Positions 41,570 through 49,381 of a stretch of DNA of 64,000 nt are shown piece after piece. Where the stretch lies: assembly GCF_003105115.1 (NCBI RefSeq), contig NZ_QETH01000010.1, positions 1 through 64,000 on the forward strand. Direction: 5' to 3'. The translations under genes were made by a program, and so were the position numbers. The DNA is from Flavobacterium sp. HTF (lineage in GTDB: Bacteria; Bacteroidota; Bacteroidia; Flavobacteriales; Flavobacteriaceae). Positions within the stretch are counted from its first letter, which is position 1. Every line of letters starts with the position of its first letter. The notes beneath the pieces are model-generated. The model was given only the letters and a program-made list of their open reading frames with translations. It did no database searches and was not told the DNA's origin.

Positions 41570-42151
41570 TTAAGATTTACTGTTTAATGTAAGACGAGTT
41601 CTTAAACGGCTCAGGCTTTCGGGTTTAATGCCTAAATAACTGGCAATATATTTTAGGGGAACTCTTTCGACAACTTTCGGCCTGTCCTTAATAAACTTCA
41701 GATATCTTTCTTCTATTGTGATTGTTGACATTGATTTGTTTCGCGTGCTTAGACCTCTAATCGTTTTTTCCATCATATAAGGCAAAAATGTAGCAAAAAC
41801 AGGATAGTCACGAACCAATCTGTCAAAATCATTTTTGTAAAGAAAATATACACTGCAGTCTTCGAGAGCTTCAATGTACAAAAGGGAAGGTTTTCCGTTT
41901 AAAAAACTGTCAATATCAGCATACCAGCAATTTTCAAAGAAAAAATTTCCGGTAAATTCTACACCATCTTCCAGGTAATAGTAACGAATACATCCTTCAA
42001 TAATAAAAATCCCGAAATTGCAGACATTGCCTTCTACTAAAAGATGTTCTTTCTTTTTTACTTTTTTATAAACCAAAGCATTAAAAAAAGCCTGATTTTC
42101 AGCTTCATTACATTCTATAAATTGTGATAAATCGGTGATAACACTGTGCAT
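41570..42151 (-). CDS. Crp/Fnr-like transcriptional regulator
   Basis: 193 residues: N-terminal cyclic nucleotide-binding-like beta-barrel (FGIFIIEGCIRYYYLEDGVEFTGNFFFE) and a short C-terminal helix-turn-helix (LKYIASYLGIKPESLSRLRTRL). No Cys cluster for Fe-S is apparent, so an Fnr-type oxygen sensor is unlikely. It lies upstream of the TonB receptor on the same strand (gap about 67 bases), so it may control that gene. Confidence 0.85.
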   Translation of the reverse strand: MHSVITDLSQFIECNEAENQAFFNALVYKKVKKKEHLLVEGNVCNFGIFIIEGCIRYYYLEDGVEFTGNFFFENCWYADIDSFLNGKPSLLYIEALEDCSVYFLYKNDFDRLVRDYPVFATFLPYMMEKTIRGLSTRNKSMSTITIEERYLKFIKDRPKVVERVPLKYIASYLGIKPESLSRLRTRLTLNSKS

Positions 42152-42332
42152 GGATTTATTATGTCTTATAAATTAAATTTGAATTTGGTATTTAAAAAAT
42201 TATGACTAAAACTAATCAAAAAAATTGCAGCCCATATTATAATAATGTGAAATATCACAAATTAATCAACTAAGACAATTTTCTTTAAAAAAGAAAGAAT
42301 CTCATTTACGCAAATAGCTAAGAATTAGCTTA

Positions 42333-43184
42333 TTATTTTCTGCTTTTTAAGAATTCCGCAAATTGTTTTGTATCAAAATAAAATGGGCGAATGGCTGTAA
42401 TTTTTCCGTTTTTTAAATCAAAATGTTCCGAAATTGGCATTGAAAGGTTTTTGCCGGATTTTTTTGCTTTGCAATTTATCGTAAAATATATAATTACCTC
42501 ATTTTTGGAAGCATCGCTAAAATAAACAGGCTCCTTTTCTATCTGCAGCTCAAAAAACTCAGCCGATTTTGCATACATTTTTGTCCATTCATTAAAACCA
42601 ACATAAGTTCCGCCGTACGGCAATCCTTCTGCCTGATTATAAATGGCTCCTTCCTCAATCAAAGTGGCCATTGTTGTAAAATCTCTCGTTTTAAAAAGGG
42701 ATTCAAAATATTGGGCAACGACTTTAAAATTTTCCGTTTCAAGATTTTTTAAAACATCAACCTCCGGCTGTACAACTTCAGAATTCCAAAAACCTATAAT
42801 TTTAGCCACCTGACCTTTGCCATTTAATCTGGCAAAATCACGGCCCGTCATAATCAGTTTATTATTGGAATCAAAAATTTTCCAGTCCCAACTTACATAA
42901 TTGTCCTTGACCACTTTTGGACCGGAAGTCAGAACAGCATTAGGATTTTTTTTGTAAAACTCATTGATAACATTATTAAAGGCTGCTGTTCCCTTTATTG
43001 ATGCAGAAGGATCTTCAAAAGTACTGTCTTCTAACCAAATTGTTTTTATCAGTTTTAATCTCGTGTCACTATTGCGTTCCTGCCATACTTTTTCGTAAAC
43101 CGAAATTGGATATAACTTATCCTTCTTTTGAGCCACAAGATTATTAAGCATAAAAAGTAAGCAAATAAAGTAGATTTTTCTCAT
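42333..43184 (-). CDS. Secreted protein with two NTF2/SnoaL-like domains
   Basis: 283 residues with a signal peptide ending near NLVAQ. Two consecutive NTF2-like domains are recognisable (about 25-135, containing FEDPSASIKGTAAFNNVINEFY, and about 150-280, containing FNEWTKMYAKSAEFFELQIEKEPVYF). NTF2-like folds can be hydrolases, isomerases or ligand binders; the activity is unknown. Together with the flavodoxin-fold gene upstream it forms part of the regulator-rich cluster. Confidence 0.7.
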   Translation of the reverse strand: MRKIYFICLLFMLNNLVAQKKDKLYPISVYEKVWQERNSDTRLKLIKTIWLEDSTFEDPSASIKGTAAFNNVINEFYKKNPNAVLTSGPKVVKDNYVSWDWKIFDSNNKLIMTGRDFARLNGKGQVAKIIGFWNSEVVQPEVDVLKNLETENFKVVAQYFESLFKTRDFTTMATLIEEGAIYNQAEGLPYGGTYVGFNEWTKMYAKSAEFFELQIEKEPVYFSDASKNEVIIYFTINCKAKKSGKNLSMPISEHFDLKNGKITAIRPFYFDTKQFAEFLKSRK

Positions 43185-43233
43185 AAGTAGTTAAATTAGA
43201 TTTAGTTAAAACTCTTTTTTAAAAGTACAAAAT

Positions 43234-43262
43234 CAAATTTACAATACCTTACAAAATGACAA
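43234..43262 (-). promoter_or_regulatory. Candidate promoter of the double NTF2-like gene
   Basis: Minus strand TTG (43260-43262), 18 bases, TAAATTTG (43234-43241), about 50 bases before the start codon. Confidence 0.6.
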
Positions 43263-43300
43263 TAATTTGCCGTTTTAAAATCTTACTTCCAGGCAAATTT

Positions 43301-43900
43301 CTACCCTTGTACAGATACTTTATCCTTAAATGCAAAAGTGTTTTTAAGCTGATTTTTCCAGTTTTCAATACTTTCGTCCGAAGCTCTGTCTGCTTTATCA
43401 AAATAAAAATGCTTTTGAATTTCAAAACCACAGTAATTAAAAATCCCTGTATCAGAAGTCAGTGCCAAAGCCTTGTCCATTCCGGATGCTTCATATTCAG
43501 CATTTGATTTTCCGTGAGAATTGACAATAACAGCTCTCTTCCCGGTTAATAATCCTTTCTGAACGCCATTATCATAACGATAAGCAAATCCGTAACTAAA
43601 AACACGGTCAATATATCCTTTCATGACAGCAGGCATTCCGGTCCACCAAATTGGATACACAAAAATAATCCGGTCTGCCCAGGTAATAAAATCCTGTTCT
43701 GTTTGTATTTCCGGTGCTACTTTGCCCATACGTTGCGCGTTCATGTCATTTAAGGAAAACACAGGATTAAAACTGATTTCGTATAAATCACGAACTTCTG
43801 TTTCTTCTCCGGATTCCTCAAGGCTTTCTACTATGGTCTGTTTGAAAAAATGGTTTAAACTACCTGAATTTGGATGTGCATAAATGATTAAATTTTTCAT
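43301..43900 (-). CDS. Flavodoxin-fold NAD(P)H oxidoreductase
   Basis: 199-residue soluble flavoprotein of the NQO1/KefF-like flavodoxin-2 family. The FMN-binding start YAHPNSGSLNHFF and the central FVYPIWWTGMPAVMKGYIDRVF are typical. These enzymes reduce quinones or other electrophiles by two-electron transfer. A TACATTTG -7-like element is at 43928-43935. The neighbours are an SDR and AraC regulators. Confidence 0.88.
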   Translation of the reverse strand: MKNLIIYAHPNSGSLNHFFKQTIVESLEESGEETEVRDLYEISFNPVFSLNDMNAQRMGKVAPEIQTEQDFITWADRIIFVYPIWWTGMPAVMKGYIDRVFSYGFAYRYDNGVQKGLLTGKRAVIVNSHGKSNAEYEASGMDKALALTSDTGIFNYCGFEIQKHFYFDKADRASDESIENWKNQLKNTFAFKDKVSVQG

Positions 43901-43990
43901 GTTTTTAAGTTTTAAAGATTAACATGACAAATGTAGAATGCCAAACTCAGGCAAAATTGTACGAAAACGAAATCCGTAATTTCCTGAAAC

Positions 43991-44025
43991 AAAAAATTCC
44001 TGACGAAATGGTCAGGAATTTTTTT
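43991..44025 (-). terminator. Terminator of the SDR gene
   Basis: Stem AAATTCCTGAC / GTCAGGAATTT with a 6-base loop and A/T runs on both sides; it ends the SDR transcript on the minus strand. Confidence 0.8.
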
Positions 44026-44042
44026 GAGTTTTTTAAATTGAA

Positions 44043-44882
44043 TTAAAAATTAGTTGATACCGTTACTGATTTCCATTTTTCTAAATCAGCTTCCACTTCT
44101 TCAATTTTTGCATTTGCCATATTATAGGCGTCTTCTCCTAAGAATAAATGCAAGGGTGGATTTTTTTCATTGCTCATTTGAATTAAGGCATCAACAGCTT
44201 TTTCAGGATCTCCTGGCTGATTTCCGTTAATTTCATTCTGATGTGCTATTACTGACTGACGTGCTTCTTCGTAATCTGCAATCGGATTTTTAGGCAATCC
44301 CATCGAATCTCCGGTTAAAAAACTGGTTCTGAAATATCCAGGATACACCAAAGTCACATTAATACCAAAAGCTTTTGCTTCTGCTCTTAAACCTTCTGTA
44401 AGCCCGGCAACTGCAAATTTAGTCGAACAGTAAATGCCCCAACCCGGAAAACCGCCGTGATATCCTCCAATAGAAGCGATATTAAAAATATGCCCTGACT
44501 TATTGGCTCTCAATTTTGGCATTGTGTTACGAATAACGTTTAGTAAACCAAACACGTTGATATCATAATTGCGTCTTGATTCTTCGTCAGAAAGTTCTTC
44601 AAGCGTACCTACCTGCCCATAGCCGGCATTGTTTACCACAACATCAATCGTTTTAAAATGGCTGATTGTTTTTGCCACCGCATCCTTAACGCTGCTTTCT
44701 GTCACAAGGTCTACAGCTAAGGGTAAAAACTGATCTGATGTTTCGCCAACTTCTTTAATAAGTGAGTTAATATCTCTTGACGTGGCCGCAACCCTGTAAC
44801 CGTTTGCTAATAATTTCTGAACTAAGATTAACCCCAAACCTTTTGAGGCTCCTGTTACAAACCATACTTTTTTAGTTTCCAT
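44043..44882 (-). CDS. Short-chain dehydrogenase/reductase
   Basis: 279 residues, classical SDR: TGASKGLG nucleotide-binding motif at residues 10-17, NNAGYG, and the catalytic YCSTK. It is expected to use NAD(P)H on an unidentified carbonyl or hydroxyl substrate. It is followed by a terminator, and an AraC-type gene lies immediately upstream on the same strand, suggesting regulation by it. Confidence 0.93.
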   Translation of the reverse strand: METKKVWFVTGASKGLGLILVQKLLANGYRVAATSRDINSLIKEVGETSDQFLPLAVDLVTESSVKDAVAKTISHFKTIDVVVNNAGYGQVGTLEELSDEESRRNYDINVFGLLNVIRNTMPKLRANKSGHIFNIASIGGYHGGFPGWGIYCSTKFAVAGLTEGLRAEAKAFGINVTLVYPGYFRTSFLTGDSMGLPKNPIADYEEARQSVIAHQNEINGNQPGDPEKAVDALIQMSNEKNPPLHLFLGEDAYNMANAKIEEVEADLEKWKSVTVSTNF

Positions 44883-44968
44883 AATTTATTATTGTTTTAA
44901 TTACAAGGCAAAATTAGGTCAGAAGTAAAGGCGCGGGATAACGAAATTCAAACGTTTAATTACAAAAA

Positions 44969-45868
44969 TCAAACAGTTCTAAATTGTCGCGGAGTAAGCT
45001 GGATATTCTTCTTGAAGAAATTATTAAAATGTGTCGGCTCTTCAAATCCCAGACTATAAGCAATCTCGGAGATATTCCAGTCCGTGTGTTTTAAAAGGAT
45101 TTTGGCTTCCTGCAAAAGACGTTCTGCAATTACTTCTGAAGTCGTTTTTTGAGTAGTTTCTTTTAATGCCCTGTTTAAATGATTGACATGAATCGTTAAC
45201 TGATTGGCAAAATCTGCTGCCGAACGCAAAGTAAAACGCTGTCTCGAATTCTCAATCGGAAATTGTCTTTCCAGTAATTCCAGAAACAAAGACGAAATCC
45301 TGCTCGAAGCATTGGAGTGCTGATTTACAGAAAGATTTGCCGGCTGCATTTTCATCGCACTGTGGATTAATTCAAAAACCAGATTACGCAATACATCATA
45401 TTTATAAGTATAATCAGAATTAATTTCTTCCATCATCTGCTTGTAAATCAGTCGTATTTTTTCTGTTTGTTCCTTATTTATTGAAAAGATAAAATTTCCA
45501 TTTGGTTTAAAAACCGGGTACTCTTTTAAATTCCCGAACTGATGAAAAAACGCCTCGGTAAACACACAGAAAAAACCCGTTTGATGTTCTTCCAGCTGTT
45601 CCCAGTTATACGGAATCTGAGGATTGGCAAAAAACAAAGCCTGTTCTTCGATCTCCACAATCTTATCAGCGTAGTGTACTCTGTTTTTACCAATAATCAA
45701 ACTGATCTTAAAGTAATCTTTACGGCTGTACGGAATCGGTTTTGCACTGCAGCCCATAAAATCATCCAACTCAAACACATTAAAATGTCCGATTTCTTTT
45801 TTAAGGTTATCGGGCATAAAATTGAGTTTGGAACGATAAAAATCTTCTATAGTTTCTGTTTTCTCCAT
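44969..45868 (-). CDS. AraC-family transcriptional regulator
   Basis: 299 residues: N-terminal cupin-like sensing domain (SRKDYFKISLIIGKNRVHYADKIVEIEEQALFFANP) and C-terminal double helix-turn-helix (FANQLTIHVNHLNRALKETTQKTTSEVI, then EIAYSLGFEEPTHFNNFFKKNIQLTPRQFR). Located 86 bases upstream of the SDR gene on the same strand, the likely target. The inducer is unknown. Confidence 0.9.
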   Translation of the reverse strand: MEKTETIEDFYRSKLNFMPDNLKKEIGHFNVFELDDFMGCSAKPIPYSRKDYFKISLIIGKNRVHYADKIVEIEEQALFFANPQIPYNWEQLEEHQTGFFCVFTEAFFHQFGNLKEYPVFKPNGNFIFSINKEQTEKIRLIYKQMMEEINSDYTYKYDVLRNLVFELIHSAMKMQPANLSVNQHSNASSRISSLFLELLERQFPIENSRQRFTLRSAADFANQLTIHVNHLNRALKETTQKTTSEVIAERLLQEAKILLKHTDWNISEIAYSLGFEEPTHFNNFFKKNIQLTPRQFRTV

Positions 45869-45901
45869 TTTGTAAAGTTACAAAATTCAAACAAACTCTA
45901 T

Positions 45902-46717
45902 TTACTTAGAACTGCAAATATCTTGTTGGAATTTCAGAAATTTAGTCGGAGACAAATTCATATAATATCTAAAATCATGAATAAGCTGACTTTGATCATA
46001 ATAACCACATCCGTCTACAATTTGCAGCCAGTCTGTTTTTTCTGCTTTCTGAATATTTTGCTGAATCTGCTCAACAGCTTTTAAAAAGCGTTCGTATCGG
46101 GTCACCTCTTTTATCGTATAACCAAAAAACTTTTTTTGACTGAGCTGAATATTACGTTCTGTCTGGTTGGTTTGTGAGGCAATGGCCTTAATAGGATGTA
46201 AAGACTCATTTTTAAAATCGGCCAAAAGACTCATAATTGTATTTTGTTCCCTTAAATAGGGTCTGCAGAAATCTAATATAACAGACACACGTTGTCTGGA
46301 ATCAGGGATTATTTGTAATTCTTCCCACAATGCATTAAAACAATTTTCCGGAATTAAAGCGTCGGGATGAATTGGAAGTGAATGCGTTAAGAGCGCATTT
46401 CCAAAAAAACGATAGAAAGCATCTTCCTTAAAATTAGCCACAAGAATTTCTGAACCTGGTTCTAACGTATAATCAAAAGCCTGTTTTATTGGCCCTAAAA
46501 CAAGACATTTTTCAGCCTCCAAAACAGTATTATTTTGTGATTTTAAGTATCCTTTGGTTCCGAAATTAAAAACCAAAATGGTCTGAAAACTAGGTAATAA
46601 AGTTTTTGTAATCGCAATATCTGTTTTGTTTTCTGCAAAATAGAAATGCGAAAAAACAGATTCAAATTCTGAAGGAACAGCAATTCTGTAATTGTTATTT
46701 TCTTCAGAATCTTTCAT
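45902..46717 (-). CDS. AraC-family transcriptional regulator
   Basis: 271 residues with an N-terminal sensing region (FQTILVFNFGTKGYL, LGPIKQAFDYTLEPGSEILVANFKEDAFYRFF) and a C-terminal AraC helix-turn-helix pair ending LSPTKFLKFQQDI. It starts 33 bases before the next AraC gene, so the two are probably co-transcribed. Similarity between the two N-termini is weak, arguing against a recent duplication. Confidence 0.88.
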   Translation of the reverse strand: MKDSEENNNYRIAVPSEFESVFSHFYFAENKTDIAITKTLLPSFQTILVFNFGTKGYLKSQNNTVLEAEKCLVLGPIKQAFDYTLEPGSEILVANFKEDAFYRFFGNALLTHSLPIHPDALIPENCFNALWEELQIIPDSRQRVSVILDFCRPYLREQNTIMSLLADFKNESLHPIKAIASQTNQTERNIQLSQKKFFGYTIKEVTRYERFLKAVEQIQQNIQKAEKTDWLQIVDGCGYYDQSQLIHDFRYYMNLSPTKFLKFQQDICSSK

Positions 46718-46738
46718 CTTATTTTTTGGTATAAAGTA

Positions 46739-47443
46739 TTATTTCGAAACAAATTCCGCTTCGAACAATTCAGTCAGATGCTTCAGGATTTTGGCTTTTA
46801 CTTCTTCCTCATCTACTTTTTCTACGCCTAATTCTACGTTTAAGGAAGTAACTCCTTTTCCGCGAATTCCACACGGAATTATATTATCAAAATAGCCCAA
46901 ATCTACATTTACATTTAGTGCAAATCCGTGCATGGTTACCCAGCGTGAAGCGCGTACGCCAAGCGCACAAATTTTTCGCGCAAACGGAGTTCCAACGTCC
47001 AGCCATACACCGGTTTCGCCTTCGCTTCGCCCACATTTTAAGCCATATTCTCCCAAAGTCAGGATAATAGACTCTTCTAGAAAACGCAAATATTTATGAA
47101 TATCGGTAAAAAAGTTTTCTAAATCTAAAATCGGATAACCTACAATTTGTCCTGGTCCGTGATACGTAATATCCCCTCCGCGGTTGATTTTATAGAAAGT
47201 TGCTCCTTTGGCTTCCAGCTGTTTTTCGTTTAAAAGAAGATTTTCCAGGTCACCGCTTTTTCCTAAAGTATAAACATGTGGATGTTCTACAAAAAGCAAA
47301 TAATTTGGAGTGGGCAGATCAAGTTCTTCTCTTCTGTTTTTTATTTTTAAATCAACAATATCCTTAAAAAGTTCTTCCTGATATTCCCATGTTGATTTAT
47401 AATCTTTACTTCCTAAATCTTGAAGTTGAATTTTTTTATTCAT
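46739..47443 (-). CDS. lipB: Octanoyltransferase LipB
   Basis: 234 residues; transfers octanoate from ACP to lipoate-dependent proteins. The conserved RGGDITYHGPGQ is at 88-99 and the catalytic Lys157 (ARKICA) and Cys191 (IIPCGI) are visible. It starts 5 bases after the stop of the upstream lipoprotein gene on the same strand, so it is translationally linked to it. Confidence 0.95.
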   Translation of the reverse strand: MNKKIQLQDLGSKDYKSTWEYQEELFKDIVDLKIKNRREELDLPTPNYLLFVEHPHVYTLGKSGDLENLLLNEKQLEAKGATFYKINRGGDITYHGPGQIVGYPILDLENFFTDIHKYLRFLEESIILTLGEYGLKCGRSEGETGVWLDVGTPFARKICALGVRASRWVTMHGFALNVNVDLGYFDNIIPCGIRGKGVTSLNVELGVEKVDEEEVKAKILKHLTELFEAEFVSK

Positions 47444-47448
47444 TTTAA

Positions 47449-48204
47449 TTATTTTTCAAACTCTACGTCAAAGTTGAGTTTGTCAGGATTCTCCATATAA
47501 TCCGTAAAAGGGTATTGAATTGTAATTGTTTTTTTATCCTCACTAAATAAAGCATTTGGATTAGAAACTTTTTTGACTTTTTTCGGGAAATGATATTTTA
47601 TAACATAATTTGACGAGGCAAAAATCATTTTAGACATATCCGGCGCAGTGTCTTTGGCTTTTTCGGCCAGTTTTTGCTGGTCGATTACTGCTGTACGTGT
47701 AAATTTCTTTCCGTTATAAGTGTAACTTAATTTACTGTTGTTATTCCCAAAATTACTTCCAAAAGGAGTTCCGGCACCGCCACTTTCTAACTTTTGAAAC
47801 GTGCTTAAGGTTTGTAATACGTCCTGTAATTCGTTTACATTTTTAAAATCTGTAGAAAGGTTCATTACAAACTCTTTTTTCTCAGCACTCATTTTGGTGT
47901 GAACCACAAAGTTTTCAATCTTTTTCAGTTCTTTTTGAGATTCCGGTGAAAGCTTGGCAATACTGTCTTTTTTGGCTTCAAATAATTGTTTGAAAGTAAA
48001 AGTAGAATCAATATCTTTTTTAGCGGAAGCTCCCATCTGATTACCAATCTGATCACCAGCCATTGCCATTAAAGAAGAGCCGTCCATGTCAACAGAAAAC
48101 TTTCCTGTGCCATTATCATTGAGGTAAATATTTTCAGTAAAAGTACAGCTTGTAAGTGTTGCCAGTAAAAAAGAAAAACTAAGTAATTTATATAATTTTA
48201 TCAT
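47449..48204 (-). CDS. Lipoprotein, unknown function, related to the next upstream gene
   Basis: 251 residues with a lipobox ending at Cys20 (LTSC). It shares with the following gene an opening TE[NT]I.LN.[DN]G[TS]G pattern and a closing motif of KKTITIQYPFTDYMENP type (here DKKTITIQYPFTDYMENPDKLNFDVEF; there DKKSVHLVLPILDYLQNPEIGNLEVVL), suggesting common ancestry. Probably outer-membrane or periplasmic. Operon with lipB through a 5-base gap. No function recognised. Confidence 0.75.
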   Translation of the reverse strand: MIKLYKLLSFSFLLATLTSCTFTENIYLNDNGTGKFSVDMDGSSLMAMAGDQIGNQMGASAKKDIDSTFTFKQLFEAKKDSIAKLSPESQKELKKIENFVVHTKMSAEKKEFVMNLSTDFKNVNELQDVLQTLSTFQKLESGGAGTPFGSNFGNNNSKLSYTYNGKKFTRTAVIDQQKLAEKAKDTAPDMSKMIFASSNYVIKYHFPKKVKKVSNPNALFSEDKKTITIQYPFTDYMENPDKLNFDVEFEK

Positions 48205-48284
48205 GGTTTATTTTTATTCAAATATACGAAGAGATTTTTTAATTGTATAAATCGTTGATTTGTTTAAATTTTACTGATTTTATT

Positions 48285-49010
48285 TTAATCCAGTACTACT
48301 TCGAGATTCCCAATTTCAGGATTTTGCAGATAATCTAAAATTGGCAAAACGAGATGAACCGATTTTTTATCAGGGCTGACCACTGCTTTTTCATATGAAA
48401 CTGATTTTATTTTTCGGGGAAAATTGTAATTCAGAGTAATTGAATGTACTAACTTAAATCCTCCCGTTTGCTTTTTAAATTCTTCAACCTCATTCTGTTT
48501 TCTCTTTAATTCTTCGTGGTTGGTAATCTTTACCATCCTTTTAAATAGTGTTCCATCAAAATAATAGCTAATATTAAAGTAATGATCCTCTGCGCTTAAA
48601 GCATAATTATGTTGCAGGTCACTGGCATAATCTTCTGTTTTGTATAAATCTGCAATTGATTCTGCCTTATTAAAATCCTGTATAAAAGTACTTTTGAATT
48701 CTTTCTCAAACGAACTTTCTTTTATATAGACTTTTACATCTTTGTATTTATTGAAAATAACCTTTTCTGATAAAGGAAGCTTTGAAAAATTCTCAGCGTA
48801 TTTTGTTATAAATTCATTAAAAACAAAGGTTGTATCCTTAAATCTTTCTTCATCATTATATTTTACACCACTCAATTGCATATAACTGTTTTCGTCGCGA
48901 ATCGCTACTACTTCTATAGTACCGCTTCCGTCAGGATTCAGAGAAATTGTTTCTGTTATCTGGCAGCCGGTAATAAAAATAAACATTAAAAAGGTAAGTA
49001 GTTTTTTCAT
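48285..49010 (-). CDS. Lipoprotein, unknown function, paralogue of the downstream gene
   Basis: 241 residues, lipobox Cys16 (ITGC). Predicted beta-rich mature part. It lies 80 bases upstream of the related lipoprotein gene and is likely co-transcribed with it and lipB. No domain was recognised. Confidence 0.75.
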   Translation of the reverse strand: MKKLLTFLMFIFITGCQITETISLNPDGSGTIEVVAIRDENSYMQLSGVKYNDEERFKDTTFVFNEFITKYAENFSKLPLSEKVIFNKYKDVKVYIKESSFEKEFKSTFIQDFNKAESIADLYKTEDYASDLQHNYALSAEDHYFNISYYFDGTLFKRMVKITNHEELKRKQNEVEEFKKQTGGFKLVHSITLNYNFPRKIKSVSYEKAVVSPDKKSVHLVLPILDYLQNPEIGNLEVVLD

Positions 49011-49184
49011 TTATTTTTTAAGTCCTGAGGTTTTGTGCTGCTAAGATAGTGAGTATTTTTTGATTGAATTCTTACGCTTTTGGGTTTGTTTTGTGTTTTA
49101 AAGTTTATCCAAATTAACCGAAATAAAGATATTGCATCGAACTAAAAGTTGTAACCAAAACATCTTATAAAAACTAAATCTCTC

Positions 49185-49268
49185 GTTTAGCCCCGATAGA
49201 AGCGGCATTCTTTTTTGCTTTTTGCAAAAAAGATATAGCGTCCCGAAGCTTCGGGAGCGGTACAAATG
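49185..49268 (+). ncRNA. Structured intergenic element resembling the Flavo-1 RNA motif
   Basis: It begins with TTTAGCCCCGATAGAAGCGG, has a 9-bp hairpin CTTTTTTGC / GCAAAAAAG (49210-49232), continues GATATAGCG, and ends with a perfect palindrome TCCCGAAGCTTCGGGA (49241-49256). The first half matches my memory of the Flavo-1-type repeat of Flavobacteria; the end differs. Function unknown; it may be a dispersed element rather than a regulator of lysS. Confidence 0.5.
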
Positions 49269-49329
49269 GCTTTGAAAAAACCTAATTTTCTGCTCCTGAA
49301 AAAACTACAATTATTTTCAAAATTTGAAA

Positions 49330-49359
49330 TTGCCATTTTTTCAAATTTAACTATCTTTG
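49330..49359 (+). promoter_or_regulatory. Promoter of lysS
   Basis: TTG (49330-49332), 19 bases, TATCTTTG (49352-49359), 22 bases before the lysS ATG. Full match to the Bacteroidota pattern. Confidence 0.8.
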
Positions 49360-49381
49360 CGCACTTAAAAAACAGTATATA

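Larger units (their letters stand above)
49011..49381. other. Divergent intergenic region with an RNA-like element and the lysS promoter
   Basis: 371 bases between divergent genes. It contains a structured element (49185-49268) and the promoter of lysS. The rest is AT-rich, without coding potential. Confidence 0.6.

Noticed and set aside
45542-46084. Open frame of 180 codons on the plus strand across the two AraC genes
   Set aside because: Antisense to two well supported genes; hydrophobic and Phe-rich as expected from reversed AT-rich codons; no domain.
49241-49256. Palindrome TCCCGAAGCTTCGGGA as a repressor operator
   Set aside because: It is part of a larger structured element and fits an RNA or repeat better than a protein-binding site.
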